A program made the translations under genes and the position numbers. 64,000 nucleotides of DNA, taken from CAVXZE01 sp964615365. Lineage in GTDB: Bacteria > Myxococcota_A > UBA9160 > UBA6930. Below, in pieces: positions 26,390-34,540 of this stretch (position 1 is its first letter; each line of letters starts with the position of its first letter). The stretch is taken from assembly GCA_964615365.1 (NCBI GenBank), contig CAZTOU010000002.1, positions 1 through 64,000 on the forward strand. The letters are read 5' to 3'. A model generated the notes under the pieces. That model ran no database searches. It was not told the origin of the DNA and worked only from the letters and a program-made list of their open reading frames with translations.

Positions 26390-27196
26390 ATGAGTAGCGA
26401 ACTCGCCGAAGTTCCGGTGTTCGTGCTTTGCGGCGGCCTGGGAACGCGTATCAAGGAAGAGACCGAATTGCGTCCCAAGCCGATGGTTCCGATCGGGAAC
26501 CACCCGATCCTGTGGCACATCATGCGCATCTACTCGAGCCACGGGTTCAAGAGGTTCGTTCTGTGCGCGGGTTACAGGGCGGAGGTCATCAAGTCCTACT
26601 TCCTCGACTACGCCTCTCTCGCCAGCGATTTCACGGTCGATCTGAAGACCGACGAGGTCTCCATCCACTCGGTGGACCACGATCAGGATTGGCGGGTGAC
26701 CGTGGCGTTCACCGGTGAGCTCAACATGACCGGCAGTCGCGTGGCCCAGGCGGCGGGGAAGTACCTCGGCAACGCCGAGAACTTCGCGGTCACCTACGGC
26801 GACGGGCTGACAGATGCCGATCTCGCGCGGGAGTTCGAGTTCCATCAGTCTCACGACCGCATCGGGACGGTCCTGGGGGTCAACCCACCGTCGCGCTTCG
26901 GCGAACTCAAGCTGGTGGGCGACGACGTGATCGAGTTCGAGGAGAAGCCGGAGTTCGGGGAGAACTGGATCAACGGCGGCTTCTTCTTCTTCCGGAGGGG
27001 CTTTCTCGACTATCTCTCGGCGGACGAGGACTGCATCCTCGAGCGCGCTCCCCTGGTGAATCTGGCTCGCGATCGACAGCTCGCCATCTTTCGGCACCCG
27101 GGGTTCTGGGCCTGCATGGACACGCAGCGCGACCGCGACTACTTGAACGGCCTGTGGGGGAGCGAAGAGGCTCCGTGGGTTCGGAAGCAAGATTGA
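26390..27196 (+). CDS. rfbF: Glucose-1-phosphate cytidylyltransferase-like enzyme
   Basis: 268 residues with the nucleotidyltransferase signature FVLCGGLGTR at 11-20 followed by ELRPKPMVPIGNHPILWHIM. Other RfbF-typical pieces are VTYGDGLTDADL, NGGFFFFRRGF and WACMDTQRDRDYL. The length is that of RfbF. It makes CDP-glucose (or a CDP-sugar analogue) from CTP and the sugar 1-phosphate. It lies 24 bp after the NadE-like gene and heads a sugar cassette: SDR, RfbC-like epimerase, SDR. No recognisable CDP-glucose 4,6-dehydratase or RfbH follows. Confidence 0.9.
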   Translation: MSSELAEVPVFVLCGGLGTRIKEETELRPKPMVPIGNHPILWHIMRIYSSHGFKRFVLCAGYRAEVIKSYFLDYASLASDFTVDLKTDEVSIHSVDHDQDWRVTVAFTGELNMTGSRVAQAAGKYLGNAENFAVTYGDGLTDADLAREFEFHQSHDRIGTVLGVNPPSRFGELKLVGDDVIEFEEKPEFGENWINGGFFFFRRGFLDYLSADEDCILERAPLVNLARDRQLAIFRHPGFWACMDTQRDRDYLNGLWGSEEAPWVRKQD

Positions 27197-27236
27197 GAAG
27201 GCAGCCGGAGCGGGGACAGAGAGGGACGCTTACCAG

Positions 27237-28244
27237 ATGAAGATCTTCGTCACGGGACACAAGGGATACATCGGGGTTCACCTGGTCGAGCTTCTCAAGG
27301 AGGCGGGGCACGCGGTCACCGGGTGCGACCTCGGCCTCTTCGATGGCTGCGAGTGGGCGCCGGTCGTCCGCCCCGATCGGGAGCTCGTCAAGGACTGCCG
27401 AGAGGTCGCTCTCGAAGACCTGGAGGGCCACGACTGCGCGATGCACCTGGCCGCGATCTCCAACGATCCGATGGGCGATCTCGACCCGACGCTCACCGAG
27501 AGCGTGAATCGCGACGCCTCGATCCGGCTGGCCAAGCTCGCCAAGCAGGCGGGGGTTCCGCGCTACCTCTTCTCCGGGAGCTGCTCGGTCTATGGCAAGG
27601 GCGACAAGCTCGATCTCTGCGAGAGCGACCCCCTGAACCCCCTGACCGCCTACGCCCGATCGAAGATCGAGACGGAGGCCGAGGTCTCGAAGCTGGCCGA
27701 CGACAGCTTCTCGCCCGCCTTTCTCCGCAACGCGACGGCCTACGGCTACTCCTCCATGGTGCGGATCGATCTGGTGGTGAACAACCTGCTCGGAAGCGCG
27801 CTCTCCTACGGGGAGATTCGCATCATGAGCGACGGATCGCCGTGGCGACCCCTGACCCACTGCCGCGACATCGCGAGGGCCTTCGTGGCCTTCATGAATG
27901 CGCCGCGGGAGGCGATCCACAACCGAGCCATCAACATCGGCGGCAACGAGGAGAACTACCAGGTTCGGGACGTCGCCGATCAGGTTCAGAGGCTGCTTCC
28001 GGAGGCCTCGATCGCCTACACGGGCGAGGTGGGGGCGGATCCGCGGGACTATCGCGTGAAGTTCGACCTGCTCTCCGAAGTGCTCCCCGACTTCCGACTG
28101 CAATACACACTCGCCTCCGGAATGGAAGAGCTGCACCAGAAGATGGTGGAGTATGGCTTCCAGGCCAGCGACTTCGAGGGCGACCAGTTCGTGAGGATGC
28201 GAAGGCTCTCCAAGCGAATGGACCTCCTTCGGCGAGGCTCGTGA
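27237..28244 (+). CDS. NAD-dependent epimerase/dehydratase (extended SDR)
   Basis: 335 residues. The NAD-binding glycine motif is TGHKGYIG at residues 6-13. The SDR catalytic Ser is in SGSCSVYG and Tyr139/Lys143 form the YxxxK in YARSK. Downstream are RPLTHCRDIARAF and a substrate-side region typical of nucleotide-sugar enzymes. It is a plausible CDP-sugar 4,6-dehydratase or 4-epimerase acting after RfbF, although it does not resemble classical RfbG (FVTGHTGFKG). The reaction cannot be assigned more closely. Spacing to rfbF is 40 bp. Confidence 0.85.
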   Translation: MKIFVTGHKGYIGVHLVELLKEAGHAVTGCDLGLFDGCEWAPVVRPDRELVKDCREVALEDLEGHDCAMHLAAISNDPMGDLDPTLTESVNRDASIRLAKLAKQAGVPRYLFSGSCSVYGKGDKLDLCESDPLNPLTAYARSKIETEAEVSKLADDSFSPAFLRNATAYGYSSMVRIDLVVNNLLGSALSYGEIRIMSDGSPWRPLTHCRDIARAFVAFMNAPREAIHNRAINIGGNEENYQVRDVADQVQRLLPEASIAYTGEVGADPRDYRVKFDLLSEVLPDFRLQYTLASGMEELHQKMVEYGFQASDFEGDQFVRMRRLSKRMDLLRRGS

Positions 28245-28293
28245 GGGCTCGAGGGTCCTCGGGCGACGTGATCGCGGCTGAGGAGGATTCGAG

Positions 28294-28842
28294 ATGATCT
28301 TCACCGAGACAAAGGTCGCGGGTGCATTCGTGATCGACCTGGAGAAGCGCTCCGACGAGCGCGGCTTCTTCGCGCGCATGTTCTGTGAGAAGGAGTTCTC
28401 CGAGCACGGTCTGGCTACCCGTTTCGTGCAGGCGAACAACTCGCTGGCGGAGACGAAGGGGACGCTTCGCGGTCTGCACTACCAGCTTGCGCCGAAGAGC
28501 GAGGTGAAGCTCGTGCGCTGTGTTCGGGGATCACTGCTCGACGTGATCGTCGACCTGCGAGAAGACTCCGAGACCTTCTGTCAGCACATTGCGGTGGAGC
28601 TGACGGCCGAGAATCGGCGGATGCTGTACGTCCCGAAGAACTTCGCCCATGGCTTCATCACGCTCGAGGACCGGACGGAAACGCTCTACCTCGTCGATGA
28701 GTTCTACGCCCCGGATCGGGAGCGCGGCGTCCGCTGGAACGATCCGAAGTTCGGCATCGAGTGGCCGCTCGAGCCGGTCGTGATTTCCGATAAGGATCGG
28801 ACTCACCCGGATTTCGATCCTGCGCACCACCTGAAGGCTTGA
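28294..28842 (+). CDS. rfbC: RmlC-like nucleotide-sugar 3,5-epimerase
   Basis: 182 residues of cupin fold. Family landmarks are DERGFFARMFCEKEF, QANNSLAETKGTLRGLHYQ with the catalytic His62, KLVRCVRGSLLDVIVDLR and the late Tyr-containing LYLVDEFY. The length matches dTDP-4-dehydrorhamnose 3,5-epimerase. As it lies between two SDRs and after a cytidylyltransferase, the natural substrate is more likely a CDP-4-keto-6-deoxy sugar than dTDP; that is inference. Confidence 0.85.
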   Translation: MIFTETKVAGAFVIDLEKRSDERGFFARMFCEKEFSEHGLATRFVQANNSLAETKGTLRGLHYQLAPKSEVKLVRCVRGSLLDVIVDLREDSETFCQHIAVELTAENRRMLYVPKNFAHGFITLEDRTETLYLVDEFYAPDRERGVRWNDPKFGIEWPLEPVVISDKDRTHPDFDPAHHLKA

Positions 28843-28857
28843 TGTGATCCCGGGCAG

Positions 28858-29784
28858 ATGAGAGTCCTGTTCACAGGCGGAAGCTCCTTCACGGGCTACT
28901 GGTTCGTCCAGGAGCTGGTCCGCTCCGGGCACGAGGTCGTCTCGATCCTTCGTCGCCCGGTCGGTTCCTATCAGGGACGGCGTGCCGAGCGCGTCGCGCG
29001 CCTCTCCGAGCTGTGCGAGTGCGTATCCGGCGTCTGCTTCGGGGACGAGGGCTTCCTGGATCTGATCGCGCGCGAAAAGAGCTGGGATCTCCTATGCCAC
29101 CACGCGGCGTACATGACGGACTACAGGAGCCCTGACTTCGACGTGGCCGCGGCGCTGGCGGCAAACACGGCGAACCTGAGGGCGGTTCTGGGTGCGCTCG
29201 GGGAGCGGAACTGCCGAAAGCTCGTCGTGACCGGGAGCGTATTCGAAAGCGGCGAGGGCGCCGGCTCGGAAGGGCTGCCCGCCTTCTCGCCCTACGGGCT
29301 TTCGAAGGCCTTCACCTGGGAATTCATTCGGCATCACGCGGCCTCGGCGAACCTGCGGCTCGGCAAGTTCGTCATTCCCAACCCCTTCGGTCCCTACGAA
29401 GAAGAGCGCTTCACCGCCTACCTGGTTCGCACATGGGCGGCCGGAGAAGCCGCGAGCGTGAAGACACCCGCCTATGTGCGAGACAACATCCACGTCTCAC
29501 TGCTGGCCAGGGCGTATCTGCGATTCGTCGAAGGGCTGCCCGCTGAGCCGGGGCTGGAGAGGCTCGGCCCGAGCGGCTACGTGGAGAGTCAGGGTGCCTT
29601 TGCGCAGCGCTTTGCCGGGGAGATGGGGCCGCGTCTGGACATGCGCTGCGAGCTGGAGCTCGAGAATCAGGTGGAGTTCCCCGAACCCCGCGTGCGCATC
29701 AACGTCGACGTCCTCGACGCTTCGGAGCTCGACTGGAGCGAGGAGCAGGCCTGGGACGAGCTCGCCGAGTACTATCGCCGCTAG
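28858..29784 (+). CDS. NAD-dependent epimerase/reductase (SDR)
   Basis: 308 residues. The dinucleotide-binding loop is TGGSSFTGYWF near the N-terminus, the catalytic Tyr146 and Lys150 are in SPYGLSK, and LVVTGSVFESGEG precedes them at the Ser position. It closes the rightward operon, 15 bp after the RmlC-like gene. It would be the final 4-keto reductase (or another epimerase) producing the finished CDP-activated deoxysugar; the stereochemistry cannot be read. Convergent with EpsI, separated by 59 bp. Confidence 0.83.
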   Translation: MRVLFTGGSSFTGYWFVQELVRSGHEVVSILRRPVGSYQGRRAERVARLSELCECVSGVCFGDEGFLDLIAREKSWDLLCHHAAYMTDYRSPDFDVAAALAANTANLRAVLGALGERNCRKLVVTGSVFESGEGAGSEGLPAFSPYGLSKAFTWEFIRHHAASANLRLGKFVIPNPFGPYEEERFTAYLVRTWAAGEAASVKTPAYVRDNIHVSLLARAYLRFVEGLPAEPGLERLGPSGYVESQGAFAQRFAGEMGPRLDMRCELELENQVEFPEPRVRINVDVLDASELDWSEEQAWDELAEYYRR

Positions 29785-29843
29785 CCCGCATTTCTCACCA
29801 ACTCGCTACTGCGGCCGCCGATGGCACCGCAACTCCGCGCCCT

Positions 29844-30500
29844 TCACCGGACCGGCACTTCGGTGGGCCAGTGCCGGTCGATCTCGGGGTCGAGGATTCT
29901 CGCGAAGGACACCAGGCGGCTCCTGGCGGCGAACTCTCCCCCCTCCTCGAGGGGCGTGCTGAGACGCACCAGCGCGCCGTCTGCGCGGCCCGTCGTCAGA
30001 CGACCGAGCAGGTGGTCGACGCCAAGAGCGAATTCTCCCAGGATGCCGGTCTTCCGGTAGGAGCGATACCAGAACAAGACGAGACGCTGCTCGCCCTCCT
30101 GCTCGACCACCACCTCGTTGGCCCGAAGGCCGCGCTGCGGGTCCACCACCGGAGTCCGGAAGTCCGACAGCGTCCAGCCGTGCGCCCGATAGCACGCATC
30201 TGGAGTGTGCTCGGGCGTCCCCCCTCGGTCGGTTCCGTAGTATCCGATGTAGAGCCAGACCACGTCGCCCAGGGGATGGGTGAAGGATCTCTGCAGGTTG
30301 AAGGTCGCCCGCAGCATCGACTCGACATTGTCATCGAGCGGAATCTCGCGAGAGCTCCATCCCTCGATCTCGGTCGGCAGGCTCGCCAGCGCGGTCGCGT
30401 CCACCCGGAGTGCGGGGCGAAGCTGGAACTTCCAGGCGATCGCACCGACCAGGAGCATCAGCAGCGCGACCACCAGCAGGGTGGCTCGCTCGGGGTTCAC
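29844..30500 (-). CDS. epsI: EpsI family protein (exosortase-associated)
   Basis: 218 residues. One N-terminal membrane helix (LLVVALLMLLVGAIAWKF) is followed by a periplasmic domain with the EpsI signatures EGWSSREIPLDD, WLYIGYYGTDR and HTPDACYRAHGW (Cys103). Methylan-type EPS loci and exosortase loci carry this domain as a separate gene or fused to exosortase. Its start overlaps the stop of the exosortase homologue by 4 bp, so the two are translationally coupled. The biochemical function is not established; it is thought to work with exosortase in polysaccharide or PEP-CTERM handling. Confidence 0.88.
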   Translation of the reverse strand: MNPERATLLVVALLMLLVGAIAWKFQLRPALRVDATALASLPTEIEGWSSREIPLDDNVESMLRATFNLQRSFTHPLGDVVWLYIGYYGTDRGGTPEHTPDACYRAHGWTLSDFRTPVVDPQRGLRANEVVVEQEGEQRLVLFWYRSYRKTGILGEFALGVDHLLGRLTTGRADGALVRLSTPLEEGGEFAARSRLVSFARILDPEIDRHWPTEVPVR

Positions 30501-31321
30501 GATTCATCTCCTCTCTTGCGGACATGCCGCTCCCCGAGGAGCAGACCGCCGACCGCAACGGGAATCCAGAAGAGCTCGAGGAAGAGCTGCAGCGATTCCC
30601 CCGACGCGCCCAGCAAGAGACCGGCCACCGCGAGGCCAAGGGCCGCGATCTGAAGCGGTAACGCGAGCAGGGCCCAGCGCGCCGCGCGACGCAGGCACCT
30701 CCAGAGTCCGTCCCCGAGCCGCGCCGATGTGTACCAGCCGAGTCCCGCAAGCAGAATCGCCACGGGAAGGCCGCCGTCTGGCTCGGAGAGAGCCAGCACA
30801 CCGCCGCCAGCGCGGACCAGCGCGGCCTCCACGCGGATCTCCGCGCCGATCAGATCGAGCGGCCAGGCGACCAGGTGCAGCCAGGCGGTTTCGAGGGCTG
30901 GGCTGCAGAGCGAGAGCAGGGCGTGCGGCAGCGGCACCCACCAGAGCGCGAGCAAGGCCGTTCGCAGGGAGAACAGGCCGAAGGCGCGGCTCAAGCCGAT
31001 CACCACCAGCGGCAGACCGAGGCGCCCGAGGCGGACGACACCGCCCCCCACGGCCACCAGTTCGACGACCAGACCGATCACCAGCAGCGCTGCTCCCATC
31101 CGAGCCGAGGGTGAATCCCAGCGCTCACGCCGGGCGCATCGGGCGAGAAGCAGCGGAAACAACAGGACGTATCGTGCCCACGGCTCCGCGGCGAGGTGGC
31201 GCGCGAGATCGGTCAGCACCGGCGAGAAGCAGATCCCGAGCGCGAGCCACAGGAGCACGCGAAGAGGCAGGTCGTTCCGGTGGCTCTCGCCCTTGCTCGC
31301 GAACGGTTGCGGCGGAGTCAT
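30497..31321 (-). CDS. Exosortase homologue lacking the canonical catalytic residues
   Basis: 274 residues, 7-8 predicted membrane helices. Position (between Wzz-like and EpsI genes, overlapping EpsI) and topology identify it as exosortase/archaeosortase family. However, the segment that should contain the catalytic Cys (AxCSGL) reads LSEPDGGLPVAILLAG at residues 178-193, with Asp182 aligned to the Cys and Gly183-Gly184-Leu185 to SGL. The second block (NxxR) reads LPLQIAALGLAVAG and lacks both Asn and Arg, and no His appears in the third block (GESLQLFLELFW). Four other Cys are present (31, 62, 139, 209), none in the expected place. It is therefore likely a non-proteolytic paralogue; alignment by eye only. 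Confidence 0.75.
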   Translation of the reverse strand: MTPPQPFASKGESHRNDLPLRVLLWLALGICFSPVLTDLARHLAAEPWARYVLLFPLLLARCARRERWDSPSARMGAALLVIGLVVELVAVGGGVVRLGRLGLPLVVIGLSRAFGLFSLRTALLALWWVPLPHALLSLCSPALETAWLHLVAWPLDLIGAEIRVEAALVRAGGGVLALSEPDGGLPVAILLAGLGWYTSARLGDGLWRCLRRAARWALLALPLQIAALGLAVAGLLLGASGESLQLFLELFWIPVAVGGLLLGERHVRKRGDES

Positions 31322-31348
31322 TTCAGCCCAGACGCGATGGCTCGCGAC

Positions 31349-32755
31349 TCAGCGAATCCTGGGAATGATGCCGAGCGGGATCGTTCCCGTCTGCGCCTCG
31401 AGCTGGCGCACCGCCACGATGACCGGATCGATGAGCTCGAGCAGCACCCCGATCAGCATCGAAGCGCCGATCGCCCCGGCGGCCGCGAGGATGGCGAACT
31501 TCCAGCGATTCCTCATCGACTGCTCCGGCGGGATCGCCACATCGAGCTGGGTAACCTGGAAGCCCTGCTGGGCCTTCTGGAGACTTTCGGCCAGCTCCGC
31601 CTCCTGGACCTTTCTCGACGCCTCCTGGAAACCCTCGAGGAGCAAGGCCTCGCGCTGCTGGAGCGCCGCGAACTCCTCGTGCAGGGAGGGAATCGCGGCG
31701 ACGGCGGCCTCGAGCTTGCGGATCTCCTGCTCGACCTCCCGGCTCTGCCCTCGGAGGACCTCAACCTCCTGCTGTACGGCCGCCACGGCTGGATCCCTCG
31801 AAGTCGCTCCCCGGCCGCCGCTGGACGATCCCCCTCCGGTCTCTGCCTCCAGGGCTGCAATCTGCCGCCGGACCGCAATCACGTTGGGGTGCTCATCGGT
31901 GTAGACGGTTCGCTCGTGGACCAGGCGCGCGCGAAGCTCCGCCAGCAGCGACGCCTCCGTACCCGCGGCGCCTTGGCTCCCGAGGACCAGCAGGCGCCCC
32001 TCGGCGTCGGAGACCTGGAGGGCCAGCGAGTGCCTCTGTGCCTGCATCCGCTCCAGGCTCGCCAGCTTCGTCTCGAGCTCCGACGGCAGCTCGCCGCGAT
32101 GAGCTTTCGTGAACTCGGCGATGCGTGTGCGCTGCCGCGCCAGCTCCTCCTCGGCGCTCCTCGCCTCGCGGCGCAGGAAATCGGTGGTGAGCGTGGCCTG
32201 GCGGTTCTGTCGGCGCAGGAGTATGGAGGTGAAGCGGTTGGCAAGCTCATTGGCCACGTCCGCCGCGACCACCGGATCGGCTGACTCGAAACGAGTCGCC
32301 AGGATGAAGGACTGCTCTCCCGCGCCGCGTTGGTGCCTTTGGCTTTCCAGATCCAGGTCTGGCTCCACCGTGATCCCAAGGCGCATCAATTTGACCAGTA
32401 CCGGCGCCGGTGCGTCGATGCTCATCCTCTCGGCGAGATCGTGAGTCGCGGCCACCGCGATCAGGGAGTCGCGGGAGAGAAGTTCCCCGACGACGGCGTT
32501 CACGAGCTCGGGTATGCGGTCCAGAGAGGCCGGACGCACCAATTCCTCGGAAATGCGCTGGTGGGTGAGAAGGAGACGTGCGCTCGCCTGGTAGGTCTGA
32601 GGTAGCAGCGCGACGAAGACCGCCCCGGCGAGGGCGGTCAGGAGAAAGACGCCCAGCATCCAGTGCCAGCGGCGTAGCACGATACCCTGGGGGTCCATGA
32701 GGAATGCGGGAAGCCCCGATTGCTCCTCACTCTCGTCGAACTGATCCGTTGCCAC
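31349..32755 (-). CDS. Wzz/GumC-like polysaccharide chain-length determinant
   Basis: 468 residues. A membrane helix near residues 31-51 (WMLGVFLLTALAGAVFVALL) is followed by a Wzz domain (QTYQASARLLLTHQRISEEL), a long coiled-coil periplasmic part (about residues 190-385, heptad-rich with many Glu/Gln/Leu) and a second helix near the end (FAILAAAGAIGASMLIGVLL). The architecture matches exosortase-associated chain-length proteins (TIGR03007 type). It lies directly upstream of the exosortase homologue (27 bp) and downstream of the tyrosine-kinase-like gene, its expected cytoplasmic partner, which lacks its own membrane part. Confidence 0.88.
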   Translation of the reverse strand: MATDQFDESEEQSGLPAFLMDPQGIVLRRWHWMLGVFLLTALAGAVFVALLPQTYQASARLLLTHQRISEELVRPASLDRIPELVNAVVGELLSRDSLIAVAATHDLAERMSIDAPAPVLVKLMRLGITVEPDLDLESQRHQRGAGEQSFILATRFESADPVVAADVANELANRFTSILLRRQNRQATLTTDFLRREARSAEEELARQRTRIAEFTKAHRGELPSELETKLASLERMQAQRHSLALQVSDAEGRLLVLGSQGAAGTEASLLAELRARLVHERTVYTDEHPNVIAVRRQIAALEAETGGGSSSGGRGATSRDPAVAAVQQEVEVLRGQSREVEQEIRKLEAAVAAIPSLHEEFAALQQREALLLEGFQEASRKVQEAELAESLQKAQQGFQVTQLDVAIPPEQSMRNRWKFAILAAAGAIGASMLIGVLLELIDPVIVAVRQLEAQTGTIPLGIIPRIR

Positions 32756-32784
32756 GTTCTACTCCCCGGCTGAGCGGGACTCGG

Positions 32785-33699
32785 CTAGTCGTCGCTGAAG
32801 TATCCGTAGTGTTTTTGAGCTACCGGAAGGCGTCCCTCGTTGAAGACCGTACCCAGCAGCCGTTCGCGGGGAAGGATCTCCACCATGCTCCGGAGCGCCC
32901 GCTCGCGCGTCTTGCCCATCCGCGCGACCGCGATGTAGGCGCTCACCTGATCGAGAATCAGGCCCGTGTCGGGTACCGGAAGGACGGGTGGCGCATCGCA
33001 GATCACCGTGGCGTAGCGGCGCTCGAGCTCGCGCATCAGCGACGCGAACCCCGGCTCGATCAGCAGCTCGTGGGCCGAGTCGTCGGGTCTCGCGGCCGGA
33101 AACACGTCGACGGCCGGCTTCTCGATGGAGACCCGTACCTCGGAGAGCGCACGCGCGCCTAGGATGACCTCCTCGATGCCGGTGTCGACGCGGATCCGCA
33201 GGTCGGCGGCGACGCTCGGCTTGCGGAGGTCGAGATCCACCAGGGCGACCTCTCGCCCCCTGCTGACGGAGCCGAGTGCGAGCGCCAGGCCGCAAGCGAC
33301 GGTGGTCTTGCCTTCGCCGCGGAGCGGTCCGGTGACGACGACGCTCCGCAGCGAGCGGCGCTCGAGTTCGGCGCGCAGGCGGAGCGCCAGCTGGCGGAAG
33401 GACTCGGTGGCGGGGTTGTTTCCGTCGATCGCGACGATGCGCGACTGCCACCCTTCCTCCCGGTTGCGGCCGAGGGTGACGCAGCGCGACTCGGCACTCT
33501 CTCGGTCGGCCGGACCGGCGAGATCCCGCTCGGGATGCGGAGTGCCGGAAAGCAGCTCGACCCGCCGGGGCGAATCCTCGGGCGAAGCGTTCGGGGGCGA
33601 ATCCTCGGGCGAAGCAATCCGCTCCTTGATCCCGCGACCCGCTCCGTCCTTGCTGTGCTCCCCCCTAGCCCGGCGTAGTGCGTCGCTGATCTCGCCCAC
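32785..33699 (-). CDS. CpsD/CapB-type tyrosine kinase (BY-kinase domain, stand-alone)
   Basis: 304 residues. Walker A is GPLRGEGKTT at 124-133, Walker A' is VALVDLDLRKP at 151-161, and VICDAPPVLPVPD gives Walker B. Residues 28-46 contain a doubled SPEDSP element caused by a 27-bp DNA repeat near 33567-33617. The C-terminus ends KHYGYFSDD, with only two Tyr, so the autophosphorylation tail is short. Such kinases regulate chain length by cycling with the Wzz protein. It abuts the ATPase gene, one base apart, in a leftward operon. Confidence 0.87.
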   Translation of the reverse strand: MGEISDALRRARGEHSKDGAGRGIKERIASPEDSPPNASPEDSPRRVELLSGTPHPERDLAGPADRESAESRCVTLGRNREEGWQSRIVAIDGNNPATESFRQLALRLRAELERRSLRSVVVTGPLRGEGKTTVACGLALALGSVSRGREVALVDLDLRKPSVAADLRIRVDTGIEEVILGARALSEVRVSIEKPAVDVFPAARPDDSAHELLIEPGFASLMRELERRYATVICDAPPVLPVPDTGLILDQVSAYIAVARMGKTRERALRSMVEILPRERLLGTVFNEGRLPVAQKHYGYFSDD

Positions 33700-33700
33700 G

Positions 33701-34540
33701 CTAGTCCTCCAGCTCGCCGAGCCCCTCGTTTCTGGCGGCGTCCATCTCCTTGGCCTTGCTCTCCAACAGGGTCGGGGAGACCGGGCGCTGCTCCCTACCG
33801 TAGGCGGATAATAGGGCTCGATCGGCCAGCAAGCTCATCAGGCGAGGACAGCCCGCGGAGAAAGCGTAGAAGGTGACCTCACAGCCGGGCGCGAAGACCT
33901 CCTCGTATCGCCCTCCGGCCACCTCGATCCGGTGGGCGAGATAGGATACCACCTGGTCCGGCTTGAGGAACTCGACGTGGTGCTCGATGGCGATCCGCTG
34001 GCGGAGCTGGCGGAGTTCGGGCGCGGCCAGATGCCTGCGAAGCTCGGGCTGCCCGGTCAGCACGATCTGCAGGAGCTTCTCCGTATCGGTCTCGAGGTTG
34101 GAGAGCAGGCGAACTTCCTCGAGGATCTCCGGGCCGAGATTCTGCGCCTCGTCGATGATCAACAGGGTGTTTTGTCTCGCCTCGAGCCGCTTCAGGAGGA
34201 ACTCATTGAGGGCGATGATGTAGTCGACCTTCGACTGGAACTCGCCAGTGATGCGGAGCTCGGCGGCGATCAGCTTGAGCAGATCCAGGGGGGCGAGGCT
34301 GGCCGTGTTCATCACCAGCGCTGTCTCTGTCTCGGCCGGAATCTGGTCCAGGACGGTGCGAAGCAGAGTGGTCTTCCCAGCACCCACCTCGCCGGTCAGG
34401 AGGATGAAGCCCTTGCGCCGGGTGATCCCGTAGTAGAGCGCCGCGAGACCCTCTTCATGGGTCGTCGAGAGCCACAGGAAGCGGGGATCGGGTGTCAGGG
34501 CGAACGCGGGCTCAGACAAGCCAAAGTACGACTCGTACAT
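33701..34540 (-). CDS. ExeA-type AAA ATPase, exosortase-associated family
   Basis: 279 residues. It begins MYESYFGLSEPAFALTPDPR, the usual opening of the XrtA-associated ATPase/ExeA family (TIGR03015 type). Walker A is GEVGAGKTT at 50-58 and Walker B is LLIIDEAQ at 126-133, followed by sensor-like LTGQPELR. Full ExeA proteins have a C-terminal peptidoglycan-binding domain; this one lacks it, as in the exosortase-linked subfamily. Exact role unknown; an ATPase accompanying the chain-length/kinase complex is probable. It is the first gene of the leftward operon ending in EpsI. Confidence 0.9.
   Translation of the reverse strand: MYESYFGLSEPAFALTPDPRFLWLSTTHEEGLAALYYGITRRKGFILLTGEVGAGKTTLLRTVLDQIPAETETALVMNTASLAPLDLLKLIAAELRITGEFQSKVDYIIALNEFLLKRLEARQNTLLIIDEAQNLGPEILEEVRLLSNLETDTEKLLQIVLTGQPELRRHLAAPELRQLRQRIAIEHHVEFLKPDQVVSYLAHRIEVAGGRYEEVFAPGCEVTFYAFSAGCPRLMSLLADRALLSAYGREQRPVSPTLLESKAKEMDAARNEGLGELED

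Noticed and set aside
25403..27190. A 595-codon leftward frame opposite the NadE-like and rfbF genes
   Set aside because: It is a mirror frame of two well-supported genes, with no motif and an Asp/Arg/Val-rich composition typical of antisense frames in high-GC DNA.
30497..31321. Treating Cys139 (SLCSPAL) as the exosortase nucleophile
   Set aside because: The segment lies about 43 residues upstream of the block that aligns with the AxCSGL motif, precedes the amphipathic linker in the family topology, and lacks the Gly-Leu that follows the Cys in active members.
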